Shown here piece by piece: positions 13,501 through 25,609 of a DNA stretch of 64,000 nt (positions are counted from its first letter, which is position 1; each line of letters opens with the position of its first letter). The notes under the pieces are model-generated. The model was not told the origin of the DNA, made no database searches, and was given only the letters and a program-made list of their open reading frames with translations. The DNA is from Symbiodinium sp. CCMP2592 (lineage: Eukaryota > Sar > Dinophyceae > Suessiales > Symbiodiniaceae). The stretch covers positions 434,001 through 498,000 of the forward strand of contig CAJNDT010003502.1 in assembly GCA_905221615.1 (NCBI GenBank). Reading direction: 5' to 3'. The translations under genes and the position numbers were made by a program.

Positions 13501-14364
13501 TTGGGCCTTTGAGTATTGGGGTAAAGGTCTTAGATGATTTAGGGTTTAGAGATAGGGTTCCGGGCTAAGGGATCATAGATTACGGTTCAACGCTGACGGT
13601 CTTGGCTTAGGGTCTAGAGTTCAAGGGCACTCCGAGCGAGACCGGTTTACCCAGCACTGTCAACACACAAGACGCGGACGAAACCTGAACCCTAGCATTG
13701 CAAACCGGGACCCCGAAGGTGCTGAACAACAATACTCAGCCACAAAGGCCCGCATACAAACAAAATGAGGTATCGGTATAAGACCAAACCTTGCAAAAGT
13801 TTGCAAATGTAAGTAACCCTTAGCTACAACAGGGCCCATCTTCATACAAAAAGAAATTAAATTAGTGTTACGGCATGCGTAATTCAGTCACCAAACAATA
13901 CACCCTCCCTTACATAAACCGAGTGAATATTGAAGCCTGAACCCCAACCCCCCAACAAACCATCGCCCGAAAGCACCCCTGCCAATGACGATCCTCCTAC
14001 TGTTTAGGGTTTACATAACGCTGCAGTTTAAGGGACCCTACGGAACGTAATTACGGCATTTTCAATTATTTGCAGTGGATTCACAGAGTAACTTGTTCTC
14101 AACCAAGTTTATGAAAAAGTCGTCTCTAATGCAGCCCTTTGCTCAATACACCTCGGTTCTGCAAGGGACACATATGCCTCCAGGAAGACACGGAAACTGA
14201 AAGCCGTGTGCATCCAGGTCTTCAGGAGTGAAGGTGTCGGCTTTTAGGCGCACTATTTTCCCCTAAACCCTAAACCCACGTCCCACCTCGGTGTTGGGTA
14301 CATGATCTTCTTCGGCGGTCGGCTCCGGCCCGTCAGTCAGTCCAAAACCCCGCCAAAAGTCTTC
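7534..14364 (-). CDS. Acidic coiled-coil protein gene (partial model)
   Basis: Best-supported chain, minus: 12784-12852 (DLLPETTEPQKGF ... EEEQQDIAAK), 10889-10942 (AAAQEAQRRENMRKAQEE), 9853-9915 (AEEARIEMEPTGPRTLQLNR, E), 8659-8706 (EVKALRENNEERPKSS), 7534-7587 (ELLVLLRRISSDAVFTLE). All are in frame 0 with AG|G acceptors; donors are GC, GC, GA, GA, and each matches the next exon's first bases. The joined peptide has the heptad-like, Glu/Gln/Arg-rich look of a coiled coil. Probable upstream exons: about 12885-12955 (VIPSDAAPVLHLKTGFSDPD), 13447-13506 (AQDIKAVHQVPAAAEAEAED) and 14287-14364 (EDFWRGFGLTDGPEPTAEED). Start and stop not found. Intermediate exons are probably missing and the family is unknown. 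Confidence 0.5.
8446..8646. mobile_element. Family A composite with right extension
   Basis: An A copy ends at 8550. A second segment (CATCGAACCCCTATAGATCC ... AAAGGACCCTTCACTCTATG) runs to another GGACCCTTAGGG at 8646. Confidence 0.75.
9430..9840. repeat. Degenerate CCCTAAA/CCCCATACC tract
   Basis: About 410 bp of CCCCATACCCCAAACCC and CCCTACACCCC units: a higher-order variant in which telomere units alternate with CCATACCCC. It separates two coiled-coil gene exons. Confidence 0.8.
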
Positions 14365-14399
14365 CTGAGCAGAGCGGCTCAATCTTCTGCCTAAGGGTT

Positions 14400-17300
14400 G
14401 CGTCAAGATAGTGTTTTGTGTCAAGGTCAACATTGCCTAAATCTCCAACTCCGAACGCGTGGAATCCGACCGACTTTTGTTTTGTTGGGACATCGACCAA
14501 TACATCTGAAATTGCTACAAGGCCCCTTCGAACCGGAACGAGGCAGATGGCCTGAGAGACTCAAAACTGAAGAACATCAGTTCAAAGGAAACCCAAAACG
14601 AAACCGCTTGCTGTTTCAATCAAAGACTGCCAACTACGGAAACCACACACCACCAAACTGCTTGAAGTCTCAAGGCATGTCTCCACTAAACTCCGTATGA
14701 CGCGGTGCGACTGCTGCTTGCAAACAAAACGGTCTGATCATGAACTTGGTCGAAGCATGGTTTGGGGACGTTTTGCTGTTGGAATTATCTTACATTACGG
14801 CTGTTGACACACGAAATTGTTTTCCAAATCCATGTCAGGGAGCTGGCTTCTCGTCGGCCACATCCTGATGGCAAGTGGACGTATTTCGGATGTCTGTGTC
14901 ATGCTATTATTCTGTCTTTCGCACTGTTTCAACCCCTGTTTGTGTATCGCTGTATCAATTCAGCTGCTCTGTCCCCTCGGTAAGCTTGTCTTTGTTATCA
15001 TTGCTTCTGCCTCTGTCTCGATGTCTCCGAGTACTTTGGCTCTCCTTGCATTTTCTGTTCTCTATGTGAACACCTCTCCGTCTGTCTTCTTCACCAAGAT
15101 CTCAGCCTACTTTGAGGCGTGGAAAATTTCATTCGAATGTCGTCGGCATACTTCCTGTCAGCAGCTGCCGTTCAGCATCTGCGCGAAGACACAACTTCGA
15201 CCCGAATTCATCTGAGCCACGCAGGAAGCTCATGACTGTACAGTCGGGCTCCTCTGGAAGCCTTCGCGAACAACATAAGCCAAACGACTGGAAATCGTGA
15301 AAGGTATGGAACGGCGAGACCGGCAACAACCGCGTCCTGACAGCCGTCACTCATACGGCATTGGCATTTAGCACCATCAGCTACATGAGAACCCCGTTGA
15401 ATCACGCATGGCCATAACAAAAAAGCCGATTTCACGATATCCAGCATCCTCGTCATCACAACTTCATCAGCTTCATCACCACTACGAAAAGCATCAAGAC
15501 ATGTTCACCACCATCATCATCATCAACATCATCCTTTTCACCACGAGAACCAGGCCAAACCATGCCATCGTTTGCTATGAACAACATCCTTATCATCTCT
15601 GGTTCTGATCAAGCAACGTTTACACCCCGGGCTTTAGTGAGTGTATCGTGTACGCGTTCGGATTTGTTGACCGTCATGGGCTTTATTCTGGGGAGATCAG
15701 TAAACTTTCGAGATGAGTGTTGCTGAGGGCTCGACATCCGGCTGCGTGGTCTTTCGCAACTGTGCGACTGAAAGGGGTCCCTCACCGAGATTGCGCTAAT
15801 GCAAGGAGAGGCCAGCCCAAGTCTAGATCTGGGAAAACATATACGTTGTGACCCCTCTCGCCCCTTTCCTGACTCCACCCCGGGACCCACCCACTATGCC
15901 AGAGCTGCAGTTTTCCATGAACAAATTTTCAACATACAGTGCGCAATTCAAAATGTCCCAAGTATAAACCGAACTCAAGGACTCTGTGGCATGGGGCGTG
16001 CTGCAAGATTCTGCCACCAATGCCGCGTGGGGGTCCGTTGCTGGAGATAAGACTATATAAGACCTATTCGTCTGAAGATCTCACTTAACCCGACTTGGCA
16101 TTGGGAAGGAGATCACGGAATCAACCCACGTACTGGCGCAGCACAAGGTCAACAGCTCCTACTTCAGATCCTTTACATGATGGTCAATGGCGCCGGCGGC
16201 AAGCGGTTTCCGTGTTGCTGTCGATCAGTACACTAGCGGCGCGAGCTCGTTACTGGTCGTGGATCATAACTGTCATAGCCTGTCTAACATTGTCTAACTC
16301 TATTCTATGCCCACTCTTCTCGACAATGTGCGGCTGACTTGCTTGAACTTGATCGCATGTTCCTGCCGAACGCCTACCTCCAGGGTTTCAATCAGTATGT
16401 AGCATGTTCGAAGGAAACAGCAGAAGCAAACATTTGTCGTTAGTCATTTGGTCAAGCTGGCACCATCATGAACGCGGGTAAGTAGGGCAACCGCTGTTCA
16501 CATGAAACATAACACACGCTTGATTCGGGTAACACAGAATGGGCGTGAAGCTCAACAACTTGCTATGTCCGCCGTTGGACTGGTAAACAGATGTTGCTGT
16601 ATGAACATAGTAACAACTTCATACTCCAAGCCGCTGCTTTGGGTCGGTTGCGAATACAATTGGGTACCTTTTGTCAGCTACATTGCCGGTCACCAACATC
16701 GTGGAAAAATGCCAACGTCTATCTGCTACCCGTGTATAACTTGCGATGCTTTCCACGAACCGATTGTAAAGATTACCGACTCTTTGTAACCAGGCTTCCC
16801 ATCAGCATCGTGCGACATAACTCGATTTCATGCCTTCAGGTAGTTTTTTCGACATTATGCGGGGAACCGCTCACTAGCAGATCTATGACATAAGCTAGCA
16901 TCCCGAAGGTCATGTCGAAACAACCACTTCGGCATGGTCCTGGATACACCTGGTGACATAGTTGGCATTGGGTGGGTACACAGATGCCGTGACAACGTCT
17001 CAAGTCCCAGTGCTGCGATGTCAATTTATCGCGTGCGTGCGCAACGAGACCGGCATTACGTATGCCTGCAAGGATTTGCTCGGAAAGCGGTTTTGGGACT
17101 AGCTCAGCATCATTAATTGTTTTTCCTGTGGTTCTGGCGCCTGTCTACCTATTCAAGCGCAACCCCTTGATGATTAATCCCGTGCTGCTATAATCGCGGG
17201 CTTGAACAATTCCATGATATCGCATTAATACGCGATCAAAGCACGAAAGCCAATTCCAAGTCTGCCTTATTGAACCTTTCCAGCCGCAAGTTTGCACTCG

Positions 17301-17800
17301 TTGGAAGCCCAAACGAAGATGTGAAATCTCGATATTGCAAACATCCCCACCCGCTTCCGGCCTCGAACTCGTGCCTCTCCTCACTCTTGCTGGAGTTCTG
17401 TGGCTCTTCCGCTGCCTGCAAAACCATTTGCGTTAATCAGATCCGTCTTGTTGCCAAGAACTTTCTATTTGCACAAAGCTGCCCTTACTCGGGAACCACA
17501 CATCAAGCCAAGCTATCAACGAAACTTTATCGAGCTTGCAGTGCTATCTACGTCTCACAAGATCAGTCGTGGAAGCTCGGGTTGCCATTTGCTGGTGCAT
17601 TTAGTCTGCGAAGAAATTACGCTGCTTTTAACATGTGCACCTCTTCAGCGGGACATTGTGGTGCAGCTCAAGGTTGAGTTTGCGTGTTTTCACAGTGTTC
17701 GATGTGAGAGATTTACACTAACCCTGACACATGCAAACATAACCAATGATACTTCTCCGAGTCTTTCAGGGCATACTGCGTCTGGGCTGACGGCAGGATT
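14400..17800. other. Repeat-poor stretch without a supported gene
   Basis: No A-J elements, almost no CCCTAAA/TTTAGGG, mixed composition. Several open frames of 60-138 codons exist on both strands (for example 14817-15215 plus, 16591-16893 plus, 17400-17816 plus), but they overlap one another and show no recognisable domain. It may be the 5' intergenic space of the coiled-coil gene. Confidence 0.6.
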
Positions 17801-17821
17801 AGATGGACTTAGTTAGCTTTC

Positions 17822-19080
17822 CTGTTGTTCTGTGTTCTAAGCGCGAGGTCTGCGCTGATCTTAACCCAGATCTTGAAAGGGATGCTGAAGCCAAAAGTTG
17901 ACCACAGCTGACTCAGCTTTCCTGCCCAGCAGTGTTCGAAGCGCGAGGTCTGCACTGAGATTCACACATGTAAAAGATTCTGCTCCAGCTCTTTTTCGTT
18001 TGCGTGTCTTGCTCTGCTCCAAACAGAGTCTGCACTGATCTTAACACATGTAGAGATATTTCTCCAGATCTTGCAAGGGATGCTCTCCCGCCCCGCTATG
18101 TTCGAAGCGCGAGGTCTGCACAGATCTTAACTCATGTAAAGATGATTCTCCAGATCTTGCTGGGCTGCGGTGGAAGCGCGAGGTCTGCACTGATCTTCAC
18201 ACATGTAAAGATACTTCTCCAGCTCTTGTGGGGATGCTGTGGTGAAGCTAGCTATTTGCTTCGCATGCGTGTCTTGCTGTGCTCCAAGCACGGGTCGTCT
18301 GCACTGAACTTAACACATGTAAAGATGCTTCTCCAGATCTTTCACAGGTTATTTTCCTGTCCAACAGTGCTCGAAGCGCGAGGTCTGCGCTGATCTTGAC
18401 ACATGTAAAGATACTTCTCCAGATCTTTCAAGGGATACTCGCCTGTCCCACTGTGTTCGAAACGTGAGGTCTGCACTGATCTTAACAGATTCAAAGATAC
18501 TTCTCCACATCTCGCAAGGGATGCTGCAGCGAACAGTTGACGACAAATGACTTAGTTTTCCTGTCATGCTGCGTTCGAAGCGCGAGGTCTGCACTGATCT
18601 TTTCACATGTAAAGATATTTTGTTGGGGCATATTGGGGATGCTGCGGTGACGCTAGCAATTCACTTCGCTTGCTCGCCCCGCTGTGCGCCAAACACGAGG
18701 TATGCACTGATCTTAACACATGTAAAGATACTTCTCCAGATCTTTCACGGGATATTTTCCTGTCCAACAGTGCTCGAAACGCCAGGTCTGCCCTGATCTT
18801 GTAAAGATACTTCTCCAGATCTTTCAAGCGATACTTTCTTTTGCTGCTGTGTTCGAAACGTGCGGTCTGCCCAGATCTTAACACTTGTAAAGATACTTCT
18901 TCAAGTCTTTGACCGGGTACTTTCCTGAACTCCTGTGTTCGAAGCGCGAGCTCTACTCTGATCCTAACACACCTGAAGTCTTTCGTGGAAGATGCGGTAA
19001 AATGGCGAGGTTGACTCAACGTTCATGTGCTGCTGCATTCGGCACACGAGGTCTGCAGTGAATTTCGCACATGCGTTGAT
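17822..19080. repeat. Degenerate tandem array, about 14 units of 75-125 bp
   Basis: Each unit contains TTCGAAGCGCGAGGTCTGCA, then CTGATCTTAACACATGTAAA, then GATACTTCTCCAGATCTTT and a CTTTCCTGTCC-like end. Units begin near 17844, 17941, 18027, 18110, 18180, 18291, 18378, 18463, 18582, 18695, 18780, 18860, 18945 and 19047. Open frames here are by-products of the repeat. Confidence 0.85.
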
Positions 19081-19099
19081 GTTTCTCCTGATCTTGGCA

Positions 19100-20420
19100 A
19101 AAATTCAGAGGTTAGCAGCAGCTCTTTTGAGGATGATGCGCCCAGGTTGGCATTTATCGTCGCAGGAGTCTTGAGTCGTGAAGCAAAGTTTGGGCATCCA
19201 GCTGCTTGTGAATGTTACAAGGTTCGCCTTGACCTTATCGCATGCAAAGTTTCTTCGCCATAGTGTTCATAGTGAAGATTGGTGAAACTCAGTTCTAAAT
19301 TCGCTTCTTCCTATGCTGCAACAGAAACTTCGTTCCAATAAGCCTTGACGAGCAGCTACTCAACATTTTGACTCACACGAGAAATTCAGACAACAAACAA
19401 GACTCTAGTGCTGTCCCGCTAGTTGGTGCTGCGCACGCTCGCCGAACGGGAGTGCCCCAGGTGGAGTTCCAGCCGAATTTCGAAAAGACAAGTGCAGTCG
19501 TGGCATTGGTACGTTGGTAAGAAAAGCAGACTTAATGACTTAAGCCCAAAGAAAAGTCTGGAACAGACCGTGTCCCCGGCATGGGCTTCATCCAAAGCTC
19601 GAAACCATGAACCCTAACTCCGCCCATGCTAAGTCTGCAGTGTATGCCTAGCTGCGAATCGTGGTTGTCCACTCGCTCCTGCTACCATTCTCCTCCACTC
19701 ACAATTATGAAGTAACGGCTGGAAGCTATCGCTTGAAGAGAACTTGAGACCCCTTTTAAGCCCAAGCATGTACCGACCCCCTCTCTTCACGAAGACTCTC
19801 ATGGCGAGTGCGGACACTACATTGATTTAGAGCAGAGGCTTATGAAGCGGAGCGGTGCATCATAGCTCCTCAAACCCTGAACAACAGCCCCATCCCTCAA
19901 TCCCTCACGAGCCTCACGACAAACCGTCTGCTTCAAACATCACCAACGGGTAAACCCAAAGCCCGAATCCCAAACCTAGATGCCAAACAACCCTACCCCA
20001 AACCCAAACCACTAACCGTCTACACACAAAAATCCGAAGAACATCACTGTAAACACGAATGTTTTCAGAAACCAAATCTAGAAGTCGGTTAAGCTACATT
20101 TCGGACTTTGTACCAAACCAATATCGCAAATTCAAAACTCGTCCAACATTGGTACCGAGTTCTAGCCCCCCTCGAGAAACCCAAAACCCTAATCCCGAAA
20201 CCGTAGCCCTCAACCCTCAACCCCAAACCCTCTCAACGAACTGCGTAGAGGAAACCCGGTAGGAATCCCTTTCAGGAACCCTCAAAGGAACCCTTGAAGG
20301 AGCCCGTATAGAAACCCCTTAAAGGAACTCCTTATACGAACCCTGATAGGAGCGTTTACAGGAACCCCTTAACAGAACCGTGTAGCGCCCGTTATAGGAA
20401 CCCCTCAGAGGAGCTCCTTG
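19100..20420. other. Gene-free stretch
   Basis: No exon supported. CCCTAAA-type sequence reappears at about 19860, marking the end of the repeat-poor domain. Confidence 0.5.
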
Positions 20421-20421
20421 T

Positions 20422-20557
20422 CCCCAAGGGTCCAAGTACCTAATTCTCATATACTCTCCCTAAACCCTAAACCCTAAACCCTAAACCCTAAACCCTAAAC
20501 CCTAAACCCTAAACCCTAACCGAGTACCTAATTATTGGAACCTCTGGACCCTTAGGG
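20422..20557. repeat. Perfect telomere-type array inside an inverted-repeat element
   Basis: Eight full CCCTAAA units plus CCCTAA (20458-20518) lie between direct repeats AGTACCTAATT (20435-20445 and 20523-20533). Outside these are inverted repeats CCCCAAGGGTCC (20422-20433) and GGACCCTTAGGG (20546-20557). It is the longest perfect array seen in the window. Confidence 0.8.
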
Positions 20558-20586
20558 TATAGGAACCCTGAACGTAGAAGTGGGGC

Positions 20587-20664
20587 CTCATCCGCTTCTT
20601 TGAGGGGCTCCTTGGACTTCTTTGAGCTCTTCTTGTCATCCTTCTTCTCCTCAGGGGTTGGGGC
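20587..20664 (-). CDS. Lys/Glu-rich exon fragment
   Basis: 26 codons, GAAG|GCCCCA to GAT GAG|GCCCCA: APTPEEKKDDKKSSKKSKEP followed by LKEADE. GCCCC is repeated at both junctions, as in the fumarase introns. Confidence 0.4.
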
Positions 20665-20890
20665 CTTCGGGCTTTTGGGGTTTAGGGTTTGGGGGTTTCG
20701 GGTTTAGGGTTTAGGGGGTTTAGGGTTTGGGGGTTTAGGGGTTTAGGGACTTATTTCGGATTTCCCGATGAGGGGCAGAAATGACCTTAGGGCTTTGGGT
20801 TGAGGCGTTAAGGTTGCATTTGGAGAGTCTTATAAGGTCATAGGCATCATCTTAGGGTTGGGGGTGTAGAGCTGGAGGTTTCTGTACTAC

Positions 20891-20985
20891 AGTAGAAGCC
20901 AGAAAGTTGGAATATCATTATCGCAACCCCTTTAAGGTAAACTATAGGGGATCCTACCATTAATCCATATTCCAACTTTCTGGAG
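20891..20985. mobile_element. Family G element, reference copy
   Basis: AGTAGAAGCCAGAAAGTTGG and ATTCCAACTTTCTGG arms; other copies at 11925-12010, 23065-23165 and 44592-44702, the last with full TATAGCAGATGCCAGAAAG and CTTTCTGGCTTCTACTATA arms. Confidence 0.8.
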
Positions 20986-21114
20986 TTCCCTTTACAGGCT
21001 TGGGGATTCACCTTAAACCTCAGGGTCAAAGGATCCTTCTTCGACGGTTTTTGCATGTTTGTCATGCCTTAGAGGGTTCCTATCTTGCACACTTTGGGGC
21101 CACCACAGTATAAT

Positions 21115-21212
21115 ATAGGGGCCTTAATAATTAGAATAGGGTTTTGGGGCACATTATACTAAACTAGAATAAGGAACCCCCCAAAACAGACGAGGTAATT
21201 ATCAAGGCCCGT
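21115..21212. mobile_element. Family C element, reference copy
   Basis: Ends ATAGGGGCCTTAATAATTAG and TAATTATCAAGGCCC. Inner arms GGGTTTTGGGGC and CCCCCCAAAACAG. Other copies (separately noted or partial): 901-1004, 11208-11393 (expanded), 37983-38095, 49761-49848. Confidence 0.8.
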
Positions 21213-21779
21213 AGATTATGCCACACTGAGACTTCGTCTTGCCTGATATGTGGTTCTGGGTTTAGGGTTCAGGGTTTAGGTCCTAAGCCATTTTTGTTCC
21301 TGGGGGCTTGTCCGAGATTAGAAGGGGTGAGGGTCTATGCATTGTGAAGTGCTCCTTTGGTCTTCAAGCTGTTGGGCAAGGGCTTAGTGAGGCTTAGTGT
21401 CTCTGTCCATAAGTGTGACGGAACCCCTAAATCCCAAACCCCTAAACCCTGAACCCTCAACCCCTGAACACTGAACCCCGAAAACCCTAAACTCCTAAAC
21501 CCTAAAGTCCTAACCTAAACCCCTAAACCTCAAATGAACCTCAAACTCCTAAACCCTAAACCGCTCATAGCAGGCCGAGCTCGGAAGAACGAAAAAAAAG
21601 CCCTCCGCCACAGCTGCACCAAAGCGCTCTCAGCACATAACCCTTAGCCCCAAATGTTAAACCAGAAGCTGCAAAATCGTAAAACCCTTAAAGACCAAAC
21701 AAGGACTGATAATCATAAACCCTCAACTCTACACCCTCAACCCCGAAACCCTAACAGCCCTGACCCTACAGCGGCGAAC

Positions 21780-21825
21780 CTTCGGCTTCTTCTCCTTGAC
21801 CTTCCCATTCTTGGCCACCGGAAGC
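21780..21825 (-). CDS. Lys-rich exon fragment
   Basis: 46 nt, GAG|GCTTCC to AAG|GTTCGCC, encoding LPVAKNGKVKEKKPK in phase 1. Composition resembles the Lys-rich gene at 25.6-32.7 kb. It is either a continuation (if the 25610 stop is bypassed by splicing) or part of a neighbour. Confidence 0.35.
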
Positions 21826-23194
21826 CTCATTTGAGCTCCTTACCTTAAACTTACGAACCCTAACGAAAAAGCCCTAAATCCTAAACCCTAAACCTTAAAC
21901 CCTAAAGCCGAAACTCTAAACCCTAAAATCTGCGACTGCTGGAGAGATGTGGTATTTCTTTGATGGTTTAGGGTACTTCTCGGCGGGCTTAAGGCTTCTT
22001 TAAGGCTGTGGTTTAGGGTTAAGTTTTAGCGCTTCTCATGCTTAGAGGCATATTGGTGTTTATGGGGCGTATGAAGCTTGTGAGGCTGACAGGTTTTACG
22101 GTGTAGGCTTTGTCGAAGATGTCCGTATTTTTTTAGCTTCTACCAGGGCCCTGCGTGGTCCTGTACTAGGATACCCAGTAACCTAAGAATAAAAAGGCCT
22201 CTCTTTTTGGTATTGGGTAACTTTATAAGGAACCTAGGACTACAAAAAGGGAATAAGGGTACTACTGGGCATCCTAGTGTAATTATAGTAAAACAGATCT
22301 CAAATTACACGGTCTGTAGTGTGCAGGTCTTAGGGGCGTAGGTTGTAGGGTTGATAAAAGCGACTTGCGAGACTTGGTCATCGTGGATCAGGGCTACACT
22401 GACGTAGCGGTTTGGGCAGTGTCCAACAGTACTAAGCGAGCACGACTATAGCGGCGCTTCAAAACGTGTGAGCAGCAGTTGCCTTGCTCAAACCATCAAC
22501 AAACTCACCCCAACTAGGGTTTAGGGTTTAGGGTTTAGGGCCCTACACAGTATGATGCCCAGGTAGGGCTCCATCAATGTCAAAAGCTGAACGTATACCC
22601 AGCTCCCTTCCATATGCAACCGTGTACCATCCCCGAGAAGCTGAACCCTAGACCCTAAAGCCCTACATATGCCTACCCAGGACCTTTAACTCCAAACCCT
22701 AAACCCGACATTCCCGACATAAACGCAAGCAGTCGTTCACACTTACACTGCGCGTCCCACCCAATCCCGAAACTAGCTTATTTATGGTTGCTCATTTCAG
22801 GACCTGGAGGGAATCCAAAGTAGGAAATAACTCGGAGGGTCTGGACAGATTCCTCTCCAACACACTCAACCCCAAACGTGGGAAACTACAACCCCAACCC
22901 CAAATCCCGAAACTCAGAAGCCTAGAAACCCTCAGCCCCTAACTCCTAGCCGCTACAAACCCTAAATTCAAAACCCTCAAACCGGAACCCTCAACCCCTA
23001 GCCCCAAACCCCTAAGCCCGAACCCAACCCCGAATCCCAAACCCAATCTCGAACCCCCGGAAGCCCTACAGTAGAAGCCCAAAAGTTGGAAACCCCATAG
23101 CCTCAATCCTCAAAAGTAATGTAAAGGGAATCCCAGCACTATTTGGCCTTCACCTGGTTTCCAACTTTATAGGGTTTACAGTAAATTCGAAGCC

Positions 23195-23300
23195 TACCTA
23201 TAGTCTCCATTGTAGTTCCTTTTTTTGTTTTAACCAAGGTTATATTAAGGATCCTAAAAGGCAACCCCTAAAAGGAACTACAATGGAGACTATAGGTAGA
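23195..23300. mobile_element. Family E copy
   Basis: TACCTATAGTCTCCATTGTA and TACAATGGAGACTATAGGTA arms. It directly follows a family G copy. Confidence 0.8.
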
Positions 23301-23357
23301 CCCCAAACCCCTCTGTTGAGGCCGAAGCTGCGGAGGCTCTGCTTTAACCTCTCATAC

Positions 23358-23460
23358 GGGAGTTTCCGAAAATAAGGGTACCTTTATTTGGGGGTCCTTA
23401 TAATAAGGATCCTACTATTTAGGGTACTATATTAGGGTCCCCCGTGTTCGGAAACTCTCA
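23358..23460. mobile_element. Family B copy
   Basis: Ends GGGAGTTTCCGAAAATAAGG and GTTCGGAAACTCTC; the centre is in the opposite orientation to 51449-51550. Confidence 0.75.
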
Positions 23461-23932
23461 TGCAATGGAAGAGCCCCTAGATGCCAGTTTTACGGTTCAG
23501 CATTTAGGGTAGGGTTCAGGATTTAGGGCTCATGGTTCGGGATTTAGGCCTGGGTTCATCATTTATGGCAAGGTCCAGGATCTAGGGTGCGGTTTAGGTA
23601 CCCCTGAGCCCGAAGGGTCCATGTACCCAAATAGTTCATGCTTTGGCCTTGAAGTAGTCCCTGTGTAGGTACTTTGAAGAGCTCTAAAAAGGTTCCTTTA
23701 AGAGTTCCTTTCAGGGTACTTCAAGAGCTCCATAAAGGGTTCTATAAGGGCTCCTTTCAGGATACTTTCAAGAGCTCTATAAAGGGTTCTAGAAGGGTTT
23801 AAGGTTAAAGGACAAGGGACCCTTTGGGGTACTATACTTCTAAGAATGACCGTGATGAATGCAGGCAGGCGCAGGCAGCTCTTCTTCAAACAAGGGGTGT
23901 TAGGGTGTGGGTTGCACACTTGACCTTACTAT

Positions 23933-24035
23933 GAGGGGCCTTAAGAATTAGAATAAAGAGGGTTTCGGGACCCAGTATACTATAATCATGACAAGGAACC
24001 CCAAAACAGTAATGGTAGTTATTTAGGCCCCTATT
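23933..24035. mobile_element. Family C copy
   Basis: GAGGGGCCTTAAGAATTAG and GTTATTTAGGCCCCTA bound it. Confidence 0.75.
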
Positions 24036-24427
24036 TTGCCAGCCCTTTCGGGGGTGTTGTTGTGTCTTGTCTTCTATTCTTTTTTGGAAAAAGGGCCGTT
24101 TAGGTTTAGGTGCTTCGAGTTTCAACGCGGCCCTGAAGCCCCAAAACCCCTCACAGCGCCGACCGAACCAAACCCTCGAATCCCAAACCTCAACAGTCCT
24201 AAGCTTTATACCCTAAACCCTGAATTCGAAGCCCAAGAATCTTTAAACTACCCTAAACCCTAAACCCTGAATTCTAAGCCCTAAACTTTAAACTACCCTA
24301 AACTCTAAACCCTGAATCCTGAACTCTGAACCTAAATCCCTCAAGCCTCAGACGCCTTCGGAGGAACCAACGCTTGCGGCCTGCACATCGCACATCCAGA
24401 AGCCGAAGAGTCGCTGTTGAGGGGTTG

Positions 24428-24600
24428 GGTACTTAAAGGATCCCACTCTTAGTAACTAGGGTTCCTTAAAGGGCTCCTTTTAAGGGATCTATAGAGGCTC
24501 TATTATAAGAGCTTAAAGGATCCCACTCTTAGTAACTAGGGTTCCTTAAAGGGCTCCTCTTAAGGGATCTATAGGGGCTCTGTTATAAGAGGGGGTTTAG
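24428..24600. repeat. Tandem duplication related to family D
   Basis: CTTAAAGGATCCCACTCTTA and the following 75-80 bp are repeated twice almost exactly, then a full family D copy follows (24600-24716). Confidence 0.7.
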
Positions 24601-25609
24601 GATCTACTTAAAGGCTCATGGGAGTTAGTAACTAGGGTAACCGTACTCATAACCCCAATTAGGGTACTTATAACCTTATGCTGATACTTATATACTAAGT
24701 CCGATGATCCTCCAAGCAAGATGGTTTAGGGCTGAACCCTGAATGCTAGCCCTAAACCCTGAACCCTTTAACCCCGAAGGTCTAAACCCTAATTTGAACG
24801 CTTGAGCTCTAAACCCGAGGGTTTAGGTTTTAGAGCTTATAGGGTTCAGGACAGATTTTATAGCTTAGGGTTTAGGTTTGTCAGTGACGGTGTAGTTTTA
24901 GGGCTTCGGGTTCAGTTCAGGTCTGAGAGTTTAGGGTTTACAGGGCTAGAGTTTAAATGCGGAGCTCCTTCTGAGTGTCTCAGGGCCTTGGCGTTGAGAG
25001 TATCAGGCTTTTAAAGCAGCTAGAGTCACTAGAATGCGGTGTAAGGCTCAAGTCTTGGGATGAAATCCAGCTTCGTATTGTCCAGCTGGGGTCCAGTTGC
25101 TGTTGGTGGCCTTTGCCAGTGCTGGTCGTGCTAGCAGAAGTTACTAGTTGTAGTGGTGCTACCAGGAGGAACTGTCGGCAGACTAGCAGAACTAGTAGCA
25201 CTACTGAAACCTTCGTAACAGCAATTGTAATCCGGGCAACAAGCTTGTCCGGGATTCAGGGTTTTTCTCTCGCGGTGTATGGGCTCTCCCAATCTCGAAG
25301 CTCCATCAGCTGGGTATTCCCGAAATGCCATTCGAATCATTAATTTCAGGCCCCTGTATTACGCCATAGGTCAAGTTTGGGTTCGGTCTCCCACAGGAGG
25401 ATTACAGAGGGAGCCGATTAATTACGGTTTATAGGCCCAAAGGCTCCCATGTACTGTTATGGGGGATACTTCCCTGGATTCTACTAGTAATTCCTAACAT
25501 AGACACCATACATTCTACTATACAGGTACATAGGACCCTTTGGGAGGGTTTAGGGGACCAAGCTCACTCAGCGCTCAGCCACATGCCGACGGTCTTTAGA
25601 TCTGAAGAT

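Noticed and set aside
17822-19080. CRISPR array.
   Set aside because: Units are long, uneven and diverged throughout, with no constant repeat/unique spacer pattern, and the DNA is eukaryotic.
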